Assembly: GCA_017471285.1 (NCBI GenBank)
Contig: JAFUUZ010000054.1
Location: 62,001-126,000, forward strand
Source of the DNA: Paludibacteraceae bacterium
GTDB taxonomy: Bacteria > Bacteroidota > Bacteroidia > Bacteroidales > Paludibacteraceae
DNA length: 64,000 nt
Direction: 5' to 3'
Part shown: in pieces, positions 18,030-28,673 of the stretch
Layout: every line of letters starts with the position of its first letter
Numbering within the stretch: the stretch's first letter is position 1
Notes under the pieces: generated by a model
Seen by the model: only the letters and a program-made list of their open reading frames with translations
What the model was told of the DNA's origin: nothing
Database searches by the model: none
Program-made: the position numbers and the translations under genes

Positions 18030-21000
18030 ATGAAGAAACATCTACTTAGTTTGTTTATTGCCTCTGTGGCAGCAGCGATGAGTCTCAATGCCCGTACAGT
18101 GCTTATCGACGAAGGCTTTGAGAACGGAATCCAAGAGGATGTCTGGACGCAGGAATATGTCGCCGGAGAGACCCCTTGGGGGATTGAGAGTGTGGATGAC
18201 GGATTGTCTTGGCCTTCAACGGTTATCCAAGGTTCCCACCGCGCTTATCTGCGCAATACAACAGGAGAGACCCAAGGCTACAAGACTCGTCTGGTAAGTA
18301 AGGTAATGGATCTCCGTCCTGCCAAGGTGACCATGCCGGAATTGACATTCTGGTACGCCAACCCGAAATGGAGCGGTGACAAGGACACACTGCGTGTGCT
18401 TTACCGTACGGGAGCCGGCGATACTTGGCGGGTAATGGGCGAATACAGCGACGGTAGCGCTGACTGGCAGAAAGTCAGGCTGGATCTGCCGAACGTAAGC
18501 CAGAGTTACCAGATCGCTTTTGAAGGATCCGATAACCTGGGGCGGGGTATTGTCCTTGACAGTATCAAACTGCAGTCGGCTCCGGAATGTACCGTTCCAA
18601 CCAATCTTTCGGTCACCAACAAAGGAGCCGGCAGAGTGACTCTTTTCTGGAGGGCTAGTTGGGATGCCTATTATTTCGAAGTCATATTAAGCCGCGACAC
18701 CATTGATCCGGATTTGATCGGGGAGATAGAGGCGACTCATCCCGAGATGATTGCCTACCATGATTCTATTGACGGACTTTATCAGTATTGTGATGTCGCG
18801 CTGGAGTCGGGTGAGTTCTATCTGGCTTATGTCCGTTCGATATGTGAAAACGAGAACAGCGCATGGAGCAGCGAAGGTTCCAAGGACGGACCGTTCGGCT
18901 TTGAGGTCAGAACGGCGAAACAGGTTCCTTTCACGGAGAATTTCAATTACGCCTCCGGTGTATTACGCGATCCGGACTGGACTTGGAAGAGCAATACCGG
19001 CAATACCAACCCGTATGTGAACTCCAAAACCACGAATGCTGCCACCCGCGGCTATTATTCGCATGATAATACATATGCTCTGATTTTCTCGGGTGGTACG
19101 ACTACTTCTCCTTCTACTTTCATTCCGGCGGACCGCTATGTCTATTTGGCTACACCGGCTCTTTCTGATACGCTGAGCGATAATTTCCGTGTCAACCAAT
19201 GCCAGGTTCGTTTCTGGAGCACGGTTTATACTTATACGGGTCGTCAGTACGGACGTAGTATCATCGTCGGCGTGATGGATGATCCGGATGACATCACCAC
19301 CTTTGTGCCTGTTGACACGGTCAGTGTATGGGGAAACAAGACCTTCCAGGAGAATATAGTGGACCTCTCTTCTTATCGCGGGAGCGGTTCCTTTGTGGCT
19401 TTTGTAAGTGATTTTGACCGTCAGAACCTCTTCTATATCGATGATGTCACGATAGAGTACAGACCTGCCGTAAACAAGGTTACCGCTGTCTCTGTCAACC
19501 CGCGTGACACCTATGCCGATATCACCTGGGAGGGGAACGCACCTTCTTATAACGTGCTGGTTACCAACGCGGAGGTGGATCCTTCCAACCCGGCTGCGGA
19601 TGCTGTTGTGGACCAGGCTTCAGTAACGGCCAATAGTTATCGTTGCGAAGTGCTGGAGGCGGATCACAGCTGGAACCGTCCGTACTATGTCTATGTGCAG
19701 GCGGCTGGCACCGAGTGGTCGTACCGATACCCGTTCGTTACCGTCGCTCCGCAGCGCGAGATTCCATATACCTTTGATTTTGAGCCGCAGACAACTTCTG
19801 CCTACAAGGTGGGGGATGCCCAGTATCCGGCAGGTATCGGTATCTTCGGCAACAGCGGCAGTTATCCGGCGATGGTTATCAATTCGGATAACAGTTATAC
19901 CGGTTCCGGATATCTGTTTATGAGAAAGCGGGGCGGTACGGATGCTTGGATCACGCTGCCGATGGTGGAGAACCTGAATGACGTGCAGATCAAGTTCTAT
20001 CTCAGCGGAAACGCTACTTTCAACCAGTCACATGCTACTGTCGGCGTGATGTCCAACCCGATGGATATCAATACCTTTGTTCCGGTGTCCCATTTCACGC
20101 TCAATGCGTCGGGCTACACCCGTTGTTATGCTCATTTCGAGAACTACAGCGGTCCGGAAGGCGTGATTGCCATCCTCTGGGATGATGTGATGAACATGAC
20201 CCAGAATACCATCAACTATATAGACGAGATCATTGTGGAAGAACTCTCGGAATGTGTGCCTCCTACCGATTTGCAGTTGGCTTTGGAGCCGGATTCGATC
20301 ACCGTCAGCTGGGAGTCAGCCCTCTCGGATGAATGGGAGTTTTTCCTCTCGCGTACCGCTATACCTGAGTCCCAGCGCGTCCATAAGTCGCTTGGCGAGA
20401 TGGCTGCGATAGCCGGTGTATCGGTTGCGGAAACACTTGCCTGGACGGGGGCGGGAAATCCCGTTTTCGGATTCGGCGGTCTCTCTCCACACTCCAAGTA
20501 TTACCTCTATATGCGGGCTACTTGTGACACGGAATGGTGGACGGAGATGGCGTTCTCTACCCCTTGCCGCGACGAGGAATTCCCCTACAAAGAGACTTTT
20601 GAGGGCTATAATATAGGTAGTTCCAATGTCGGATGCTGGCAGTTGGCTGACTATATGGGCGTAGGCTATCCGGTTGTCTATCAGGCGGGGAGCACGTCCG
20701 CAAGCAACAAGGCGCTGAACCTCTATTCGTCTGGTACTACCCACCGCTCGGTAGCCGTTTTGCCTGCCGTGGATGGAAATCTGTCCGATATGCTCCTCTC
20801 CTTCGATGTGCGCCCTTTGATTTCCGGCTATTACTCTTCCTCTACGGGAGTAGTGGTGGTAGGTACGATGGGGGACATCGCGGATGAAGGTACGTTCGTG
20901 CCCTTTGATACGGTCGTAGTCAGCGGCGACGCTTACCGGAAAGTACGTTTCATCCTGGCGGACTATGACCTGGCGCATGACAATATAGCCATCACGTCCG

Positions 21001-24000
21001 GTCTGGGCGCTTCGCTGATGATGAACAGCGATATTATCATTGATAATGTGGAACTGAAGGATCCGTCCTGTATAGAGGCGTATGACTTCTATCAGACCAA
21101 TTCCGATCCCGATGCCTTTGAACTGACATGGGAAGGCGTCTCCCCCAATGACCAATGGGAGATCAAGGTGCTTACCTCCAATGTCTCGCTCTCTTCTATC
21201 CGGACGAATAATTATAATGTCTCCAGCGAGGTCATCGGAGATTCGGTTATTACCGGAAAGACGCTGCAAGTAGGCGGGCTGGAGGCGCGGCGCAACTACT
21301 ATGTCTATGTCCGTACCCTATGCGGCGACAGCGTCTGGGCGATGACGACCGTCAAGACAGCATGCAGTCTGCTGGATCCCTCCAAACCGAACAAGGTGGA
21401 TTTCGAATCCGGATATATACCTGATTGCTGGTCGGTAGGCAAAGGACTTGCAGGCGATTCCTATCCCTCTGTTACTACTTCCTCCTCCAATCATATCCTT
21501 TCTATCCAGCAGTCCAGTTCCAACGGATCTGTCATATGGCTTGCCTCGCCGAAGATCAAGTGTGACACGCTTACTTCCGTCCTCGTTACCTTCTCTCTTA
21601 GTACCAATAAAGGCGACTGGGGCGTCTTCGGCGTGATGAGCAATCCGGAGGATATCAGTACCTTTGTGCCCCTTGATTCCATGTCCGGAACGGGGCAGAG
21701 TGATCTCAGAACCTATTCATACGATCTGAGCGAATACAAAGGCATTATACCCGCCTCCGCGAAATACTGCGCTTGGCGTGGCAGGTTCGGACGCTATGAT
21801 TATGTCTATCTGGATGATATATCGTTTGTCTCGGTGGCTTGTCCGCTCGCCAAACCTTCCGTATCGAATGTTACTACCTCCGATGTGAGGATCAGCAATG
21901 ATGCTTTCCGCACGGGGGATACATGGATTCTCATGCTTACGGATCATCAGGTGGTGGAATCGAATCTGTATGACGAAAAATATGTCGTTCCGGCGGAATG
22001 GATCGTTTCCCGCGATACCTTGGACTGGAATTTCGCCACTGTCTCGGGACTTCAGGGACAAACCAAATACTATGCCTATGCAGCTACGCTGTGCGAGGAT
22101 GATGTGATGTCCCAATGGAGCTCCATCTCCTTCATGACGCCCTGTGTGGCGGTTAAACCGGAGGCGCTCGGTACCATCACTTTCTCTGCCGAGGAAGGCT
22201 TCTCAACCGGTTCCGCCGGAGAGAAACCCTGCTGGACGGTAGGAAGCAAGACCGCCGGCGCGTACGGTAACTATATCCCCTATGTGGGCGACCGCGAAGA
22301 TACCCGCCACGACGGCTATAACTATCTCCGTTTCCAGGACGAGGTATATGGCTCGGATATATCTTCCACTTATTATGTGGGCTCCTATGCCGTTATGCCC
22401 GAACTGGATGTGGATTCGATCAATAAATACCAGATCAATTTCTGGGGATGCGGTTATACCTCCGGCGTCAGCCGCCTGATAGTGGGTGTGGCTTCCAACC
22501 CCAACAACCTCAATACCTTTATTGCGGTGGATACCGTCAATTTCGCTCCGGATGCATGGAATCCTTATACCGTCGGGTTTGAGAATTACGAAGGCGATTA
22601 TATGGGTAATATGGGTAGCCATATTGTCTTCCTCTCTGATTTCGGCGCCTCCAACGAGGTCTTCATCTCGGAGATATCTATGGAACTGATTCCCCGTTGC
22701 CGTCCTGTTTCTGCCTTCACGGTGGACAGCGTCGGCGAGGCAGTGGCAGTCGTCTCATGGAAAGGCTATCAGGATTCGTACCGCTTGATGATTGCCGACA
22801 AAGTGCTGCGGGATTCCGAGAAGGAGAGTTACCATTACCTCCTCGATACGGTTGTCGGCCATTCCGACCGTGTGCGCATCGAGGGGCTGCGGCCGATTAC
22901 CAATTATTATATATATGCCCAGGGTATATGCGACGGCGGCGAACGCTCCGACATATCGCTGAGCTATGCCTCCGTCCGCACCACCTGTCCTGTCGAGACG
23001 GGTGTGCCTCTGCCTTTCTTCGATGATTTCGAGAGCTATAATACAGGCGCCGGATCGCCCGGATGCTGGTATTTCAAGCCCTCGGCTACCCTCAGTACCC
23101 AGACGAACAACGGCTCCAAGGCGGTGAATGTATATTCCGGCGGATATATGGTGCTGCCTAAGGTGGATGCCAATCCGGAGAATCTCATCCTGTCCTTCTC
23201 TGCCAGTCCGTATGTCAGCAGCTACTATTCCTCTTCCATCCCCAATACAAAAGCTTATGTCGGCGTGATGGCGGATCCGGTTGACCCCTCGACCTTTGTC
23301 CTGCTGGAGACCTTCAATATACCGGCTTCCACTTCCTTTACTGATTTCCAGATGGTCCTGGGCAATTATGAGTTGCCGTACGATAACCTGGTGATCACTG
23401 CGGGAATCAACGGCGTCACGCCGAGCGTATATGATATCTGGATCGACAATGTGGGGCTGGAGCTGGGCGCTACCTGCAACCCGCCGCGGGTTGGGCTTCT
23501 GGGTACTACTTATAACGGAGCCGAACTGGCTCTCATGCCTGCCGACCGCTCCGATGCGCTCTGGCAGATGGTAGTCATCCCGGAATCGCTGCACTCCACG
23601 CTGGGAGCATCCGCGCTGGCAGAATATCTGGAGACGGCGCAAGCGATGACGCTCGATTCGACACATGCCATCCTCACCGCGCTGGAGCCCGCTACATCCT
23701 ATTATGTCTATGCACGCACGCTATGCGGCGATGAGGACCGCTCCGTTTGGTCGCGTACGCCGATGAAGTTCACGACACGCTTCTATTTCGCCGACAACTA
23801 TTTCTTCGGTTTCGAGAAGGACGGCGAACTATGGCAGCGCAGCGTCAACTCCGGCTCGGATAACTATTATCTCCACCCGGCGCTGGAGGCGGGCAAGGAT
23901 TCGCTCGGTGCCGCTTCGGATGCCTATATCTATTATCCTTACAGCCTCGAGGACGCGAATGACAATTCCTATGCGCGGACCGGTACCGGAGCCCTCGTCA

Positions 24001-27000
24001 TGCGCTCGCACGGCGCTTACCATGGCGGTTATCTGGTCCTTCCGGCTATCGGCGAACCCAAAGACCGCTCCCTCGAGTTCAAGGCGCGTCCCGGATACCT
24101 GGTGGCTAGCGGATCGAGAAAACTGCCGGTATGCACCTCTGATGCACAACTGGAGATAGGTACCATAGAGATAGGAAAATCCTTTGATACTTACCAGCCG
24201 CTGGCTACTGTCCATATGGATAAACTCAATACCGCCACTGCCGCCAACACCAGAAACAACATGCTCTATAGCAATTATACCCTGGATCTGGATGCGGCTA
24301 CGATGGCTTCGCGCCAGCTCGTGCTCCGTCTGCCCAAACAGACGGCGGACAGCGTATGGCTTCTTATTGATGACCTGCGCCTGGATGCGGAGAAGGGATT
24401 CAGCCTCGTTTCCCTCAATAACGTCATGGCGGAAGGTGACCGCGCTGACGTCCGGTGGAATAATATCGGCGGACCGTGGAACCTCTCTGTCCTCAATGAA
24501 GCGGGAGCTACCGTGGCTTCGTTTGCCAACCTGACTGCTACCTCCCAGCTCGTCACCGGGCTGGAACCCCAGACCGGTTACACGGCGGTGCTCGAGGCGG
24601 TGAATCCGGCGTCCGGATATGTCACAACGGATAAATTGTCCTTCCGTACGCTCTGTCTGCCTCTCGAACCCGATGCCCAGCAGTCGTTCGTCTGGAATTT
24701 CGATGATGCCGCCGAATGGGAGCCCAATGATGTATTGTCCGGCATAGCGGATTCGCTTTATATCAAGCCCTCCTGCTTCGCGGTGGGTATTACGTATGAT
24801 ACGCCGATCAACGGCTATCAGTGGCTCGTACAGCGAAAGGGCTATGAGACGCAAGGCACGATGACCGGATACAATGCTTCTACCTATGGTCATCTTGAGG
24901 TGGGACGCAATGACAGTCATGCGCTCCGTATCCATACGGAGGAGGCTGCTTTCAACTCCTATCTCGTCCTGCCGGAACTCAACTGCGGTTTCGATACGAT
25001 GATGATTGAGTTCTACGGCCGTTGCTTCGCCAATTACGACAAGACATACGGTACCGTGTCCAGCCGGGGCAAGATCAATAATGCGGCGTTCCTCGGCCCG
25101 GATTACAGCCATGCTCTCGTAGTGGGTACCTTGTCCAATCCGAAAGACTTCAGTACGCTGCAGATACTGGATACGCTTGTTTATTCGCAGACGGATCTGA
25201 CCACCATGGATAATGTGGAGGATGATCCGGCAGGGCTCCGCTATTGGGAGCTGATGCGTATGCCCCTTACCGGCGCGCAGGGCAGGTATATTGTCCTCTT
25301 CCAGCCCGCGCCGGGACTCTTCTACCTGGATGACCTGGCGGTGAAACCGATCGGAAATACCATCTTTGCACCCTCTTCTACACGCACTTCGGATGTAACC
25401 GCTACTTCCGCTACGCTCTCCTGGACGACACGTCATCCGGATATGCAGACGGTGGTTGTGCTCCTTAATGCGGTCGGAGAAGAGCTCTTCCGCGATACGG
25501 TCATCGGTACGGGTTACGTGCTGACGGGGCTCACGCCGGCGATGTCGTACCAATGGTATGCATACCAGATCAACGGCTCCGAAGTGTCGCCTTCATCCAA
25601 ACCGATGAGCTTCAATACGGAGTGCGTGCAGCTCTCTTCTTCCTACGCTTGCGGATTTGAGAAGGTGGAGGGTACGGAAGCCGTCAACGGAAACAAAGCT
25701 TATCCGAAGATGCTGTGCTGGACCTACAGCGATGCCCTCCTCAATGAGTGGAAAGCGGGAACCTATGCGCCCTATAACCAGGAGAATACATCTTCTGTCA
25801 GCTATAGCCGTTCGGGTTCGTCGGCTCTGGTGCTGCGCGCCGCATACAGCGCACGCGGTACATCCTACCAGCCCTATGTGGCGCTGCCGGCGATGGATGT
25901 AGCGGCATACGACACTCTCCGGATCTCCTTCTGGATGCGTCCGGCGTATGTATCTGCGGTCAACGACTCGGTTATCATGTCCTACACCGGAGCCGCCTAT
26001 TCCAAGTCCGTTATCGTAGGTACGATGACAGACCCCGCCGCTCCGGCTACCTTCGTGCCGTTGGATACCCTTACTTATGACGGCACACTCTCTGTCGCCA
26101 ACAAGGCTACCGGGGCGAACGACTATCTCTTCCAGCAGATGAGTGTCGATCTCGAAGGGGCGGCTGGACCCTATATCGCGTTGATGACATCCTTCTGTGA
26201 GAAGGGAGGAACGACGCAGAAGACGGGTGACTATATCTGGATCGACGATATAGCTGTCGGACGCCGCAATGAGTGCAAAGAGCCCAAGAACCTCGTAGCC
26301 CTTCAGGTGGGTACTTATCATGCGGACCTCAACTGGAACGGACCTGCTGCCGCAGGCAGTTACAGACTGCAGGTTTCTACCGATCCCTATTTCGAGGACG
26401 ATAAGAAATCCGTCTTTGACGGGATCGTGGACTCGAATACCTTCCGCGTAAGAGACCTGCAACCGCTCACTACCTATGTATGGCGCGTTCAGTCTGTATG
26501 CGATGACGTATGGGGCGAGAGCAACTTCTCGGCGAAGGCTACCTTCACCACCTCCCGCAGCCCCTACTTCCTCGAGGAGTTCACTACGGCGCTCGGTGCG
26601 AACGAATGGCTCGCCAGCAAGGCGCATGCCGAGAATGTACTGGATACGGTTGCCGTTCTGGCACGGGCTACGGATAACTGGAGCTTTGTCCGGACCACCA
26701 ACAACTATGGTCTGACTGGACCCCACTATGTGGCTTCCGGTTACTCCGGCGATTACCACTGGCTCATCTCGCCGAACTTCTACCTGCCCGAAGAGGACAG
26801 CTGCCATTTCTCGATGGACATCGCCCTCACGGCTTGTAACACCGCGCATGCGCCTACCGGAAACGCAGTGACCGAGAATGATATGAAAGATGACTATTAT
26901 TTCATGATCATTATCTCCGAGGACGGCGGTCAATCGTGGAAGACCGAAAATATACTGGCGAAATGGCAGAATACCAACCCTGCCGGAATGCAGCTCCGCG

Positions 27001-27989
27001 ATATTCCTGCTACGGGCATGAAAGTGCGCTACAGCCTTGCTCACTATGCCGGAAAGAATATACGTATCGGTCTCTACCGCGAAGCCAAATCTGCTTCCAA
27101 TACCGGTTTCGCCGTTCATGTGGATAATTTCCGCCTGGCGTACTTCAACAAGGGTATCGATTATACCTCCGCATGCCAGTATGAGGACGTAACGGTAGGC
27201 GATGTTACGCTCTCCGGGGATGATACCCAACCGGGTATTTACGCTTACCCGACATGCTTCTATGTCTCCGATGCAGAAGCACGGACAGGCGTGCGCGACA
27301 GCGTCTTCCAGCTCGAGATCGAGGTCTTCCCGGCGGTGGAAACACTCTATTCCGATACGATCTGCGAAGGAGAAACATATACCGCTTACGGATTTGAGGG
27401 CAAGAGCGAAACCGGACTCTACCGACGCAAACTCTCTTCGCTCGTCAACGGATGTGACTCCGTGGTGGCGCTCAACCTGACTGTCCAACCCAAACTCGCA
27501 GGAGAAGAAACGGTTGTGGAGATCTGTCCGGGTGAAACCTATTGGTGGCAAAACCGCGAATACACCCGCGCAGGATTGTACCGTGACACACTCGTCTCCT
27601 CGTACGGATGCGACAGTATCGAGACGCTGGTTATCCTGAACCGTAATGCCGATAAGGATACCATCCGTGTATCATCGACAGCTACGGAAGAGGAACTGCC
27701 CTTCTCGTATCTCGACTTCAACCATATGTACCTGCCCGGACAGAACGCTGTTTACTATCCGAGAGGTACCGCGCCGGGAGTCTATGTGGATACGGTGCTC
27801 GTCAGTGGCGAGGCTTGTACGACGGTGCTCATACATACCCTCACGATCGTGCGGCATGAAGATATAGACCTGCTCGATGCTCTGGACACCCATGGCGCCC
27901 GGAAGGTCATCATCCGTGACCAAATGTACATCATCCTCAATGATGAATGGTACACACCGACCGGTCAGAAAGTGGCGGATCCCCGCTAA
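18030..27989 (+). CDS. Giant exported multi-module adhesin-like protein (choice-of-anchor-J + FN3 repeats)
   Basis: 3319 aa. Signal peptide about 1-22. The body has about eleven choice-of-anchor-J/cleaved-adhesin-like jelly-roll modules (starting near nt 18090, 18920, 19760, 20580, 21395, 22180, 23005, 23800, 24690, 25640 and 26570), most followed by a short FN3-like domain (SYYVYARTLCGD type). Many modules carry the signature VGVMxDPxDxxTFVPxDT (e.g. VGVMDDPDDITTFVPVDT). Near the C-terminus are two GCDS repeats (ICEGETY...NGCDS; ICPGETY...YGCDS). The last ~27 residues carry the short terminal motif (VIIRDQMYIIL, then YTPTGQK) found in other secreted proteins of this window. No catalytic motif is visible; likely a surface or secreted adhesin/structural protein carried by T9SS. 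Monocistronic. Confidence 0.88.
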   Translation: MKKHLLSLFIASVAAAMSLNARTVLIDEGFENGIQEDVWTQEYVAGETPWGIESVDDGLSWPSTVIQGSHRAYLRNTTGETQGYKTRLVSKVMDLRPAKVTMPELTFWYANPKWSGDKDTLRVLYRTGAGDTWRVMGEYSDGSADWQKVRLDLPNVSQSYQIAFEGSDNLGRGIVLDSIKLQSAPECTVPTNLSVTNKGAGRVTLFWRASWDAYYFEVILSRDTIDPDLIGEIEATHPEMIAYHDSIDGLYQYCDVALESGEFYLAYVRSICENENSAWSSEGSKDGPFGFEVRTAKQVPFTENFNYASGVLRDPDWTWKSNTGNTNPYVNSKTTNAATRGYYSHDNTYALIFSGGTTTSPSTFIPADRYVYLATPALSDTLSDNFRVNQCQVRFWSTVYTYTGRQYGRSIIVGVMDDPDDITTFVPVDTVSVWGNKTFQENIVDLSSYRGSGSFVAFVSDFDRQNLFYIDDVTIEYRPAVNKVTAVSVNPRDTYADITWEGNAPSYNVLVTNAEVDPSNPAADAVVDQASVTANSYRCEVLEADHSWNRPYYVYVQAAGTEWSYRYPFVTVAPQREIPYTFDFEPQTTSAYKVGDAQYPAGIGIFGNSGSYPAMVINSDNSYTGSGYLFMRKRGGTDAWITLPMVENLNDVQIKFYLSGNATFNQSHATVGVMSNPMDINTFVPVSHFTLNASGYTRCYAHFENYSGPEGVIAILWDDVMNMTQNTINYIDEIIVEELSECVPPTDLQLALEPDSITVSWESALSDEWEFFLSRTAIPESQRVHKSLGEMAAIAGVSVAETLAWTGAGNPVFGFGGLSPHSKYYLYMRATCDTEWWTEMAFSTPCRDEEFPYKETFEGYNIGSSNVGCWQLADYMGVGYPVVYQAGSTSASNKALNLYSSGTTHRSVAVLPAVDGNLSDMLLSFDVRPLISGYYSSSTGVVVVGTMGDIADEGTFVPFDTVVVSGDAYRKVRFILADYDLAHDNIAITSGLGASLMMNSDIIIDNVELKDPSCIEAYDFYQTNSDPDAFELTWEGVSPNDQWEIKVLTSNVSLSSIRTNNYNVSSEVIGDSVITGKTLQVGGLEARRNYYVYVRTLCGDSVWAMTTVKTACSLLDPSKPNKVDFESGYIPDCWSVGKGLAGDSYPSVTTSSSNHILSIQQSSSNGSVIWLASPKIKCDTLTSVLVTFSLSTNKGDWGVFGVMSNPEDISTFVPLDSMSGTGQSDLRTYSYDLSEYKGIIPASAKYCAWRGRFGRYDYVYLDDISFVSVACPLAKPSVSNVTTSDVRISNDAFRTGDTWILMLTDHQVVESNLYDEKYVVPAEWIVSRDTLDWNFATVSGLQGQTKYYAYAATLCEDDVMSQWSSISFMTPCVAVKPEALGTITFSAEEGFSTGSAGEKPCWTVGSKTAGAYGNYIPYVGDREDTRHDGYNYLRFQDEVYGSDISSTYYVGSYAVMPELDVDSINKYQINFWGCGYTSGVSRLIVGVASNPNNLNTFIAVDTVNFAPDAWNPYTVGFENYEGDYMGNMGSHIVFLSDFGASNEVFISEISMELIPRCRPVSAFTVDSVGEAVAVVSWKGYQDSYRLMIADKVLRDSEKESYHYLLDTVVGHSDRVRIEGLRPITNYYIYAQGICDGGERSDISLSYASVRTTCPVETGVPLPFFDDFESYNTGAGSPGCWYFKPSATLSTQTNNGSKAVNVYSGGYMVLPKVDANPENLILSFSASPYVSSYYSSSIPNTKAYVGVMADPVDPSTFVLLETFNIPASTSFTDFQMVLGNYELPYDNLVITAGINGVTPSVYDIWIDNVGLELGATCNPPRVGLLGTTYNGAELALMPADRSDALWQMVVIPESLHSTLGASALAEYLETAQAMTLDSTHAILTALEPATSYYVYARTLCGDEDRSVWSRTPMKFTTRFYFADNYFFGFEKDGELWQRSVNSGSDNYYLHPALEAGKDSLGAASDAYIYYPYSLEDANDNSYARTGTGALVMRSHGAYHGGYLVLPAIGEPKDRSLEFKARPGYLVASGSRKLPVCTSDAQLEIGTIEIGKSFDTYQPLATVHMDKLNTATAANTRNNMLYSNYTLDLDAATMASRQLVLRLPKQTADSVWLLIDDLRLDAEKGFSLVSLNNVMAEGDRADVRWNNIGGPWNLSVLNEAGATVASFANLTATSQLVTGLEPQTGYTAVLEAVNPASGYVTTDKLSFRTLCLPLEPDAQQSFVWNFDDAAEWEPNDVLSGIADSLYIKPSCFAVGITYDTPINGYQWLVQRKGYETQGTMTGYNASTYGHLEVGRNDSHALRIHTEEAAFNSYLVLPELNCGFDTMMIEFYGRCFANYDKTYGTVSSRGKINNAAFLGPDYSHALVVGTLSNPKDFSTLQILDTLVYSQTDLTTMDNVEDDPAGLRYWELMRMPLTGAQGRYIVLFQPAPGLFYLDDLAVKPIGNTIFAPSSTRTSDVTATSATLSWTTRHPDMQTVVVLLNAVGEELFRDTVIGTGYVLTGLTPAMSYQWYAYQINGSEVSPSSKPMSFNTECVQLSSSYACGFEKVEGTEAVNGNKAYPKMLCWTYSDALLNEWKAGTYAPYNQENTSSVSYSRSGSSALVLRAAYSARGTSYQPYVALPAMDVAAYDTLRISFWMRPAYVSAVNDSVIMSYTGAAYSKSVIVGTMTDPAAPATFVPLDTLTYDGTLSVANKATGANDYLFQQMSVDLEGAAGPYIALMTSFCEKGGTTQKTGDYIWIDDIAVGRRNECKEPKNLVALQVGTYHADLNWNGPAAAGSYRLQVSTDPYFEDDKKSVFDGIVDSNTFRVRDLQPLTTYVWRVQSVCDDVWGESNFSAKATFTTSRSPYFLEEFTTALGANEWLASKAHAENVLDTVAVLARATDNWSFVRTTNNYGLTGPHYVASGYSGDYHWLISPNFYLPEEDSCHFSMDIALTACNTAHAPTGNAVTENDMKDDYYFMIIISEDGGQSWKTENILAKWQNTNPAGMQLRDIPATGMKVRYSLAHYAGKNIRIGLYREAKSASNTGFAVHVDNFRLAYFNKGIDYTSACQYEDVTVGDVTLSGDDTQPGIYAYPTCFYVSDAEARTGVRDSVFQLEIEVFPAVETLYSDTICEGETYTAYGFEGKSETGLYRRKLSSLVNGCDSVVALNLTVQPKLAGEETVVEICPGETYWWQNREYTRAGLYRDTLVSSYGCDSIETLVILNRNADKDTIRVSSTATEEELPFSYLDFNHMYLPGQNAVYYPRGTAPGVYVDTVLVSGEACTTVLIHTLTIVRHEDIDLLDALDTHGARKVIIRDQMYIILNDEWYTPTGQKVADPR

Positions 27990-28009
27990 TCAGCTATAGT
28001 AATTCAAGC

Positions 28010-28043
28010 AAAAACGCTTCTCCGGCAACGGAGGAGCGTTTTT
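28010..28043 (+). terminator. Terminator of the first giant gene
   Basis: A 15-bp stem (AAAAACGCTTCTCCG with CGGAGGAGCGTTTTT, one G-U pair) around loop GCAA, ending in five Ts, 21 bp past the stop. Confidence 0.92.
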
Positions 28044-28124
28044 GTTATGTTGTTTTTGTTGCGTTGTTTTGTTATGTTGTTTTTGTTGCGTTGTTTTGTT
28101 ATGTTGTTTTTGTTGCGTTGTTTT
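28044..28124. repeat. 27-bp tandem repeat, three exact copies
   Basis: Three identical 27-bp units (GTTATGTTG, TTTTTGTTG, CGTTGTTTT) run directly on from the terminator tail, with a degenerate partial fourth copy to about 28137. Each unit is itself made of TTG-rich 9-mers. There is no spacer between copies, so this is not CRISPR. It is translatable in some frames but with no sign of a gene. Confidence 0.95.
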
Positions 28125-28154
28125 GTTTTGTTGTTTCATTCCGTTGTTTATTAT

Positions 28155-28294
28155 CCGGCATGCCATGCCGGTTCTTTTTCATTTTTCCCTTCTCGCGCAT
28201 ATTTGCGCGAGCCTCCTTCCTCCCGTCCTTGCGCCTCTCCCCTTTCCTCCCTCTCTCTCTCATCTTTCCCTTCTCGCGCATATTTGCGCGAGCC
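28155..28294. repeat. Palindrome plus a duplicated 34-bp hairpin segment
   Basis: CCGGCATG-C-CATGCCGG at about 28155-28171 is a near-perfect palindrome. The segments 28180-28213 and 28261-28294 are direct copies with one mismatch. Each holds the hairpin CTCGCGCA-TATT-TGCGCGAG. Between and after them (to about 28360) the plus strand is almost pure pyrimidine with few As. I see no gene here. Confidence 0.9.
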
Positions 28295-28370
28295 CGTCGC
28301 CTCCTCCCTCCCCGTCCCTTCCGCCTCTCCTTCCTCCTCCCTCCCTTCTCCCTTCTTCCTTGCTGTTAAC

Positions 28371-28414
28371 CCTAGGTGATACCTAGGTGATACCTAGGTT
28401 ATACCTAGGTTCTT
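28371..28414. repeat. Four 11-bp CCTAGG units
   Basis: CCTAGGTGATA twice, then CCTAGGTTATA and CCTAGGTTCTT, with the CCTAGG palindrome recurring exactly every 11 bp, near one helical turn. The following stretch to 28500 holds GCAACGCCCCC-type short repeats and no gene. Confidence 0.92.
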
Positions 28415-28553
28415 CTCGCCCCCACGTCGCTCCCGCAACGCCCCCGCAACGCCCCCTGGTCTTTCTACTTTTGGGTTTCTATCCCCCTCTCTTGCCACTT
28501 TGCAAACTAAAAATAGCAAAAAACAAACAAAATGACATTTTTTTGAAAAAATA

Positions 28554-28585
28554 TTTGCACATTTGGAAAACTTTTTGTAATTTTG
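28554..28585 (+). promoter_or_regulatory. Promoter of the second giant protein gene
   Basis: TTTG (28554-28557), 20 bases, TAATTTTG (28578-28585); extended -33 TTTGCACATTTG. About 85 bases of leader precede the ATG at 28674. Confidence 0.75.
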
Positions 28586-28673
28586 TCGCCCAAAATGTTT
28601 ATTTTGTGGAGAAAAAATACAACATTTGTATAATGTACAGATAATTTTATTGTTTAATTTAAAAGAAAAGCTT

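Noticed and set aside
28044..28124. CRISPR array
   Set aside because: The copies are directly adjacent with no unique spacers and no cas genes are present.
28042..28386. Small overlapping reading frames with nine-residue repeats in the spacer
   Set aside because: They only translate the 27-bp tandem repeat and the pyrimidine tract; no start signal or conserved feature is seen.
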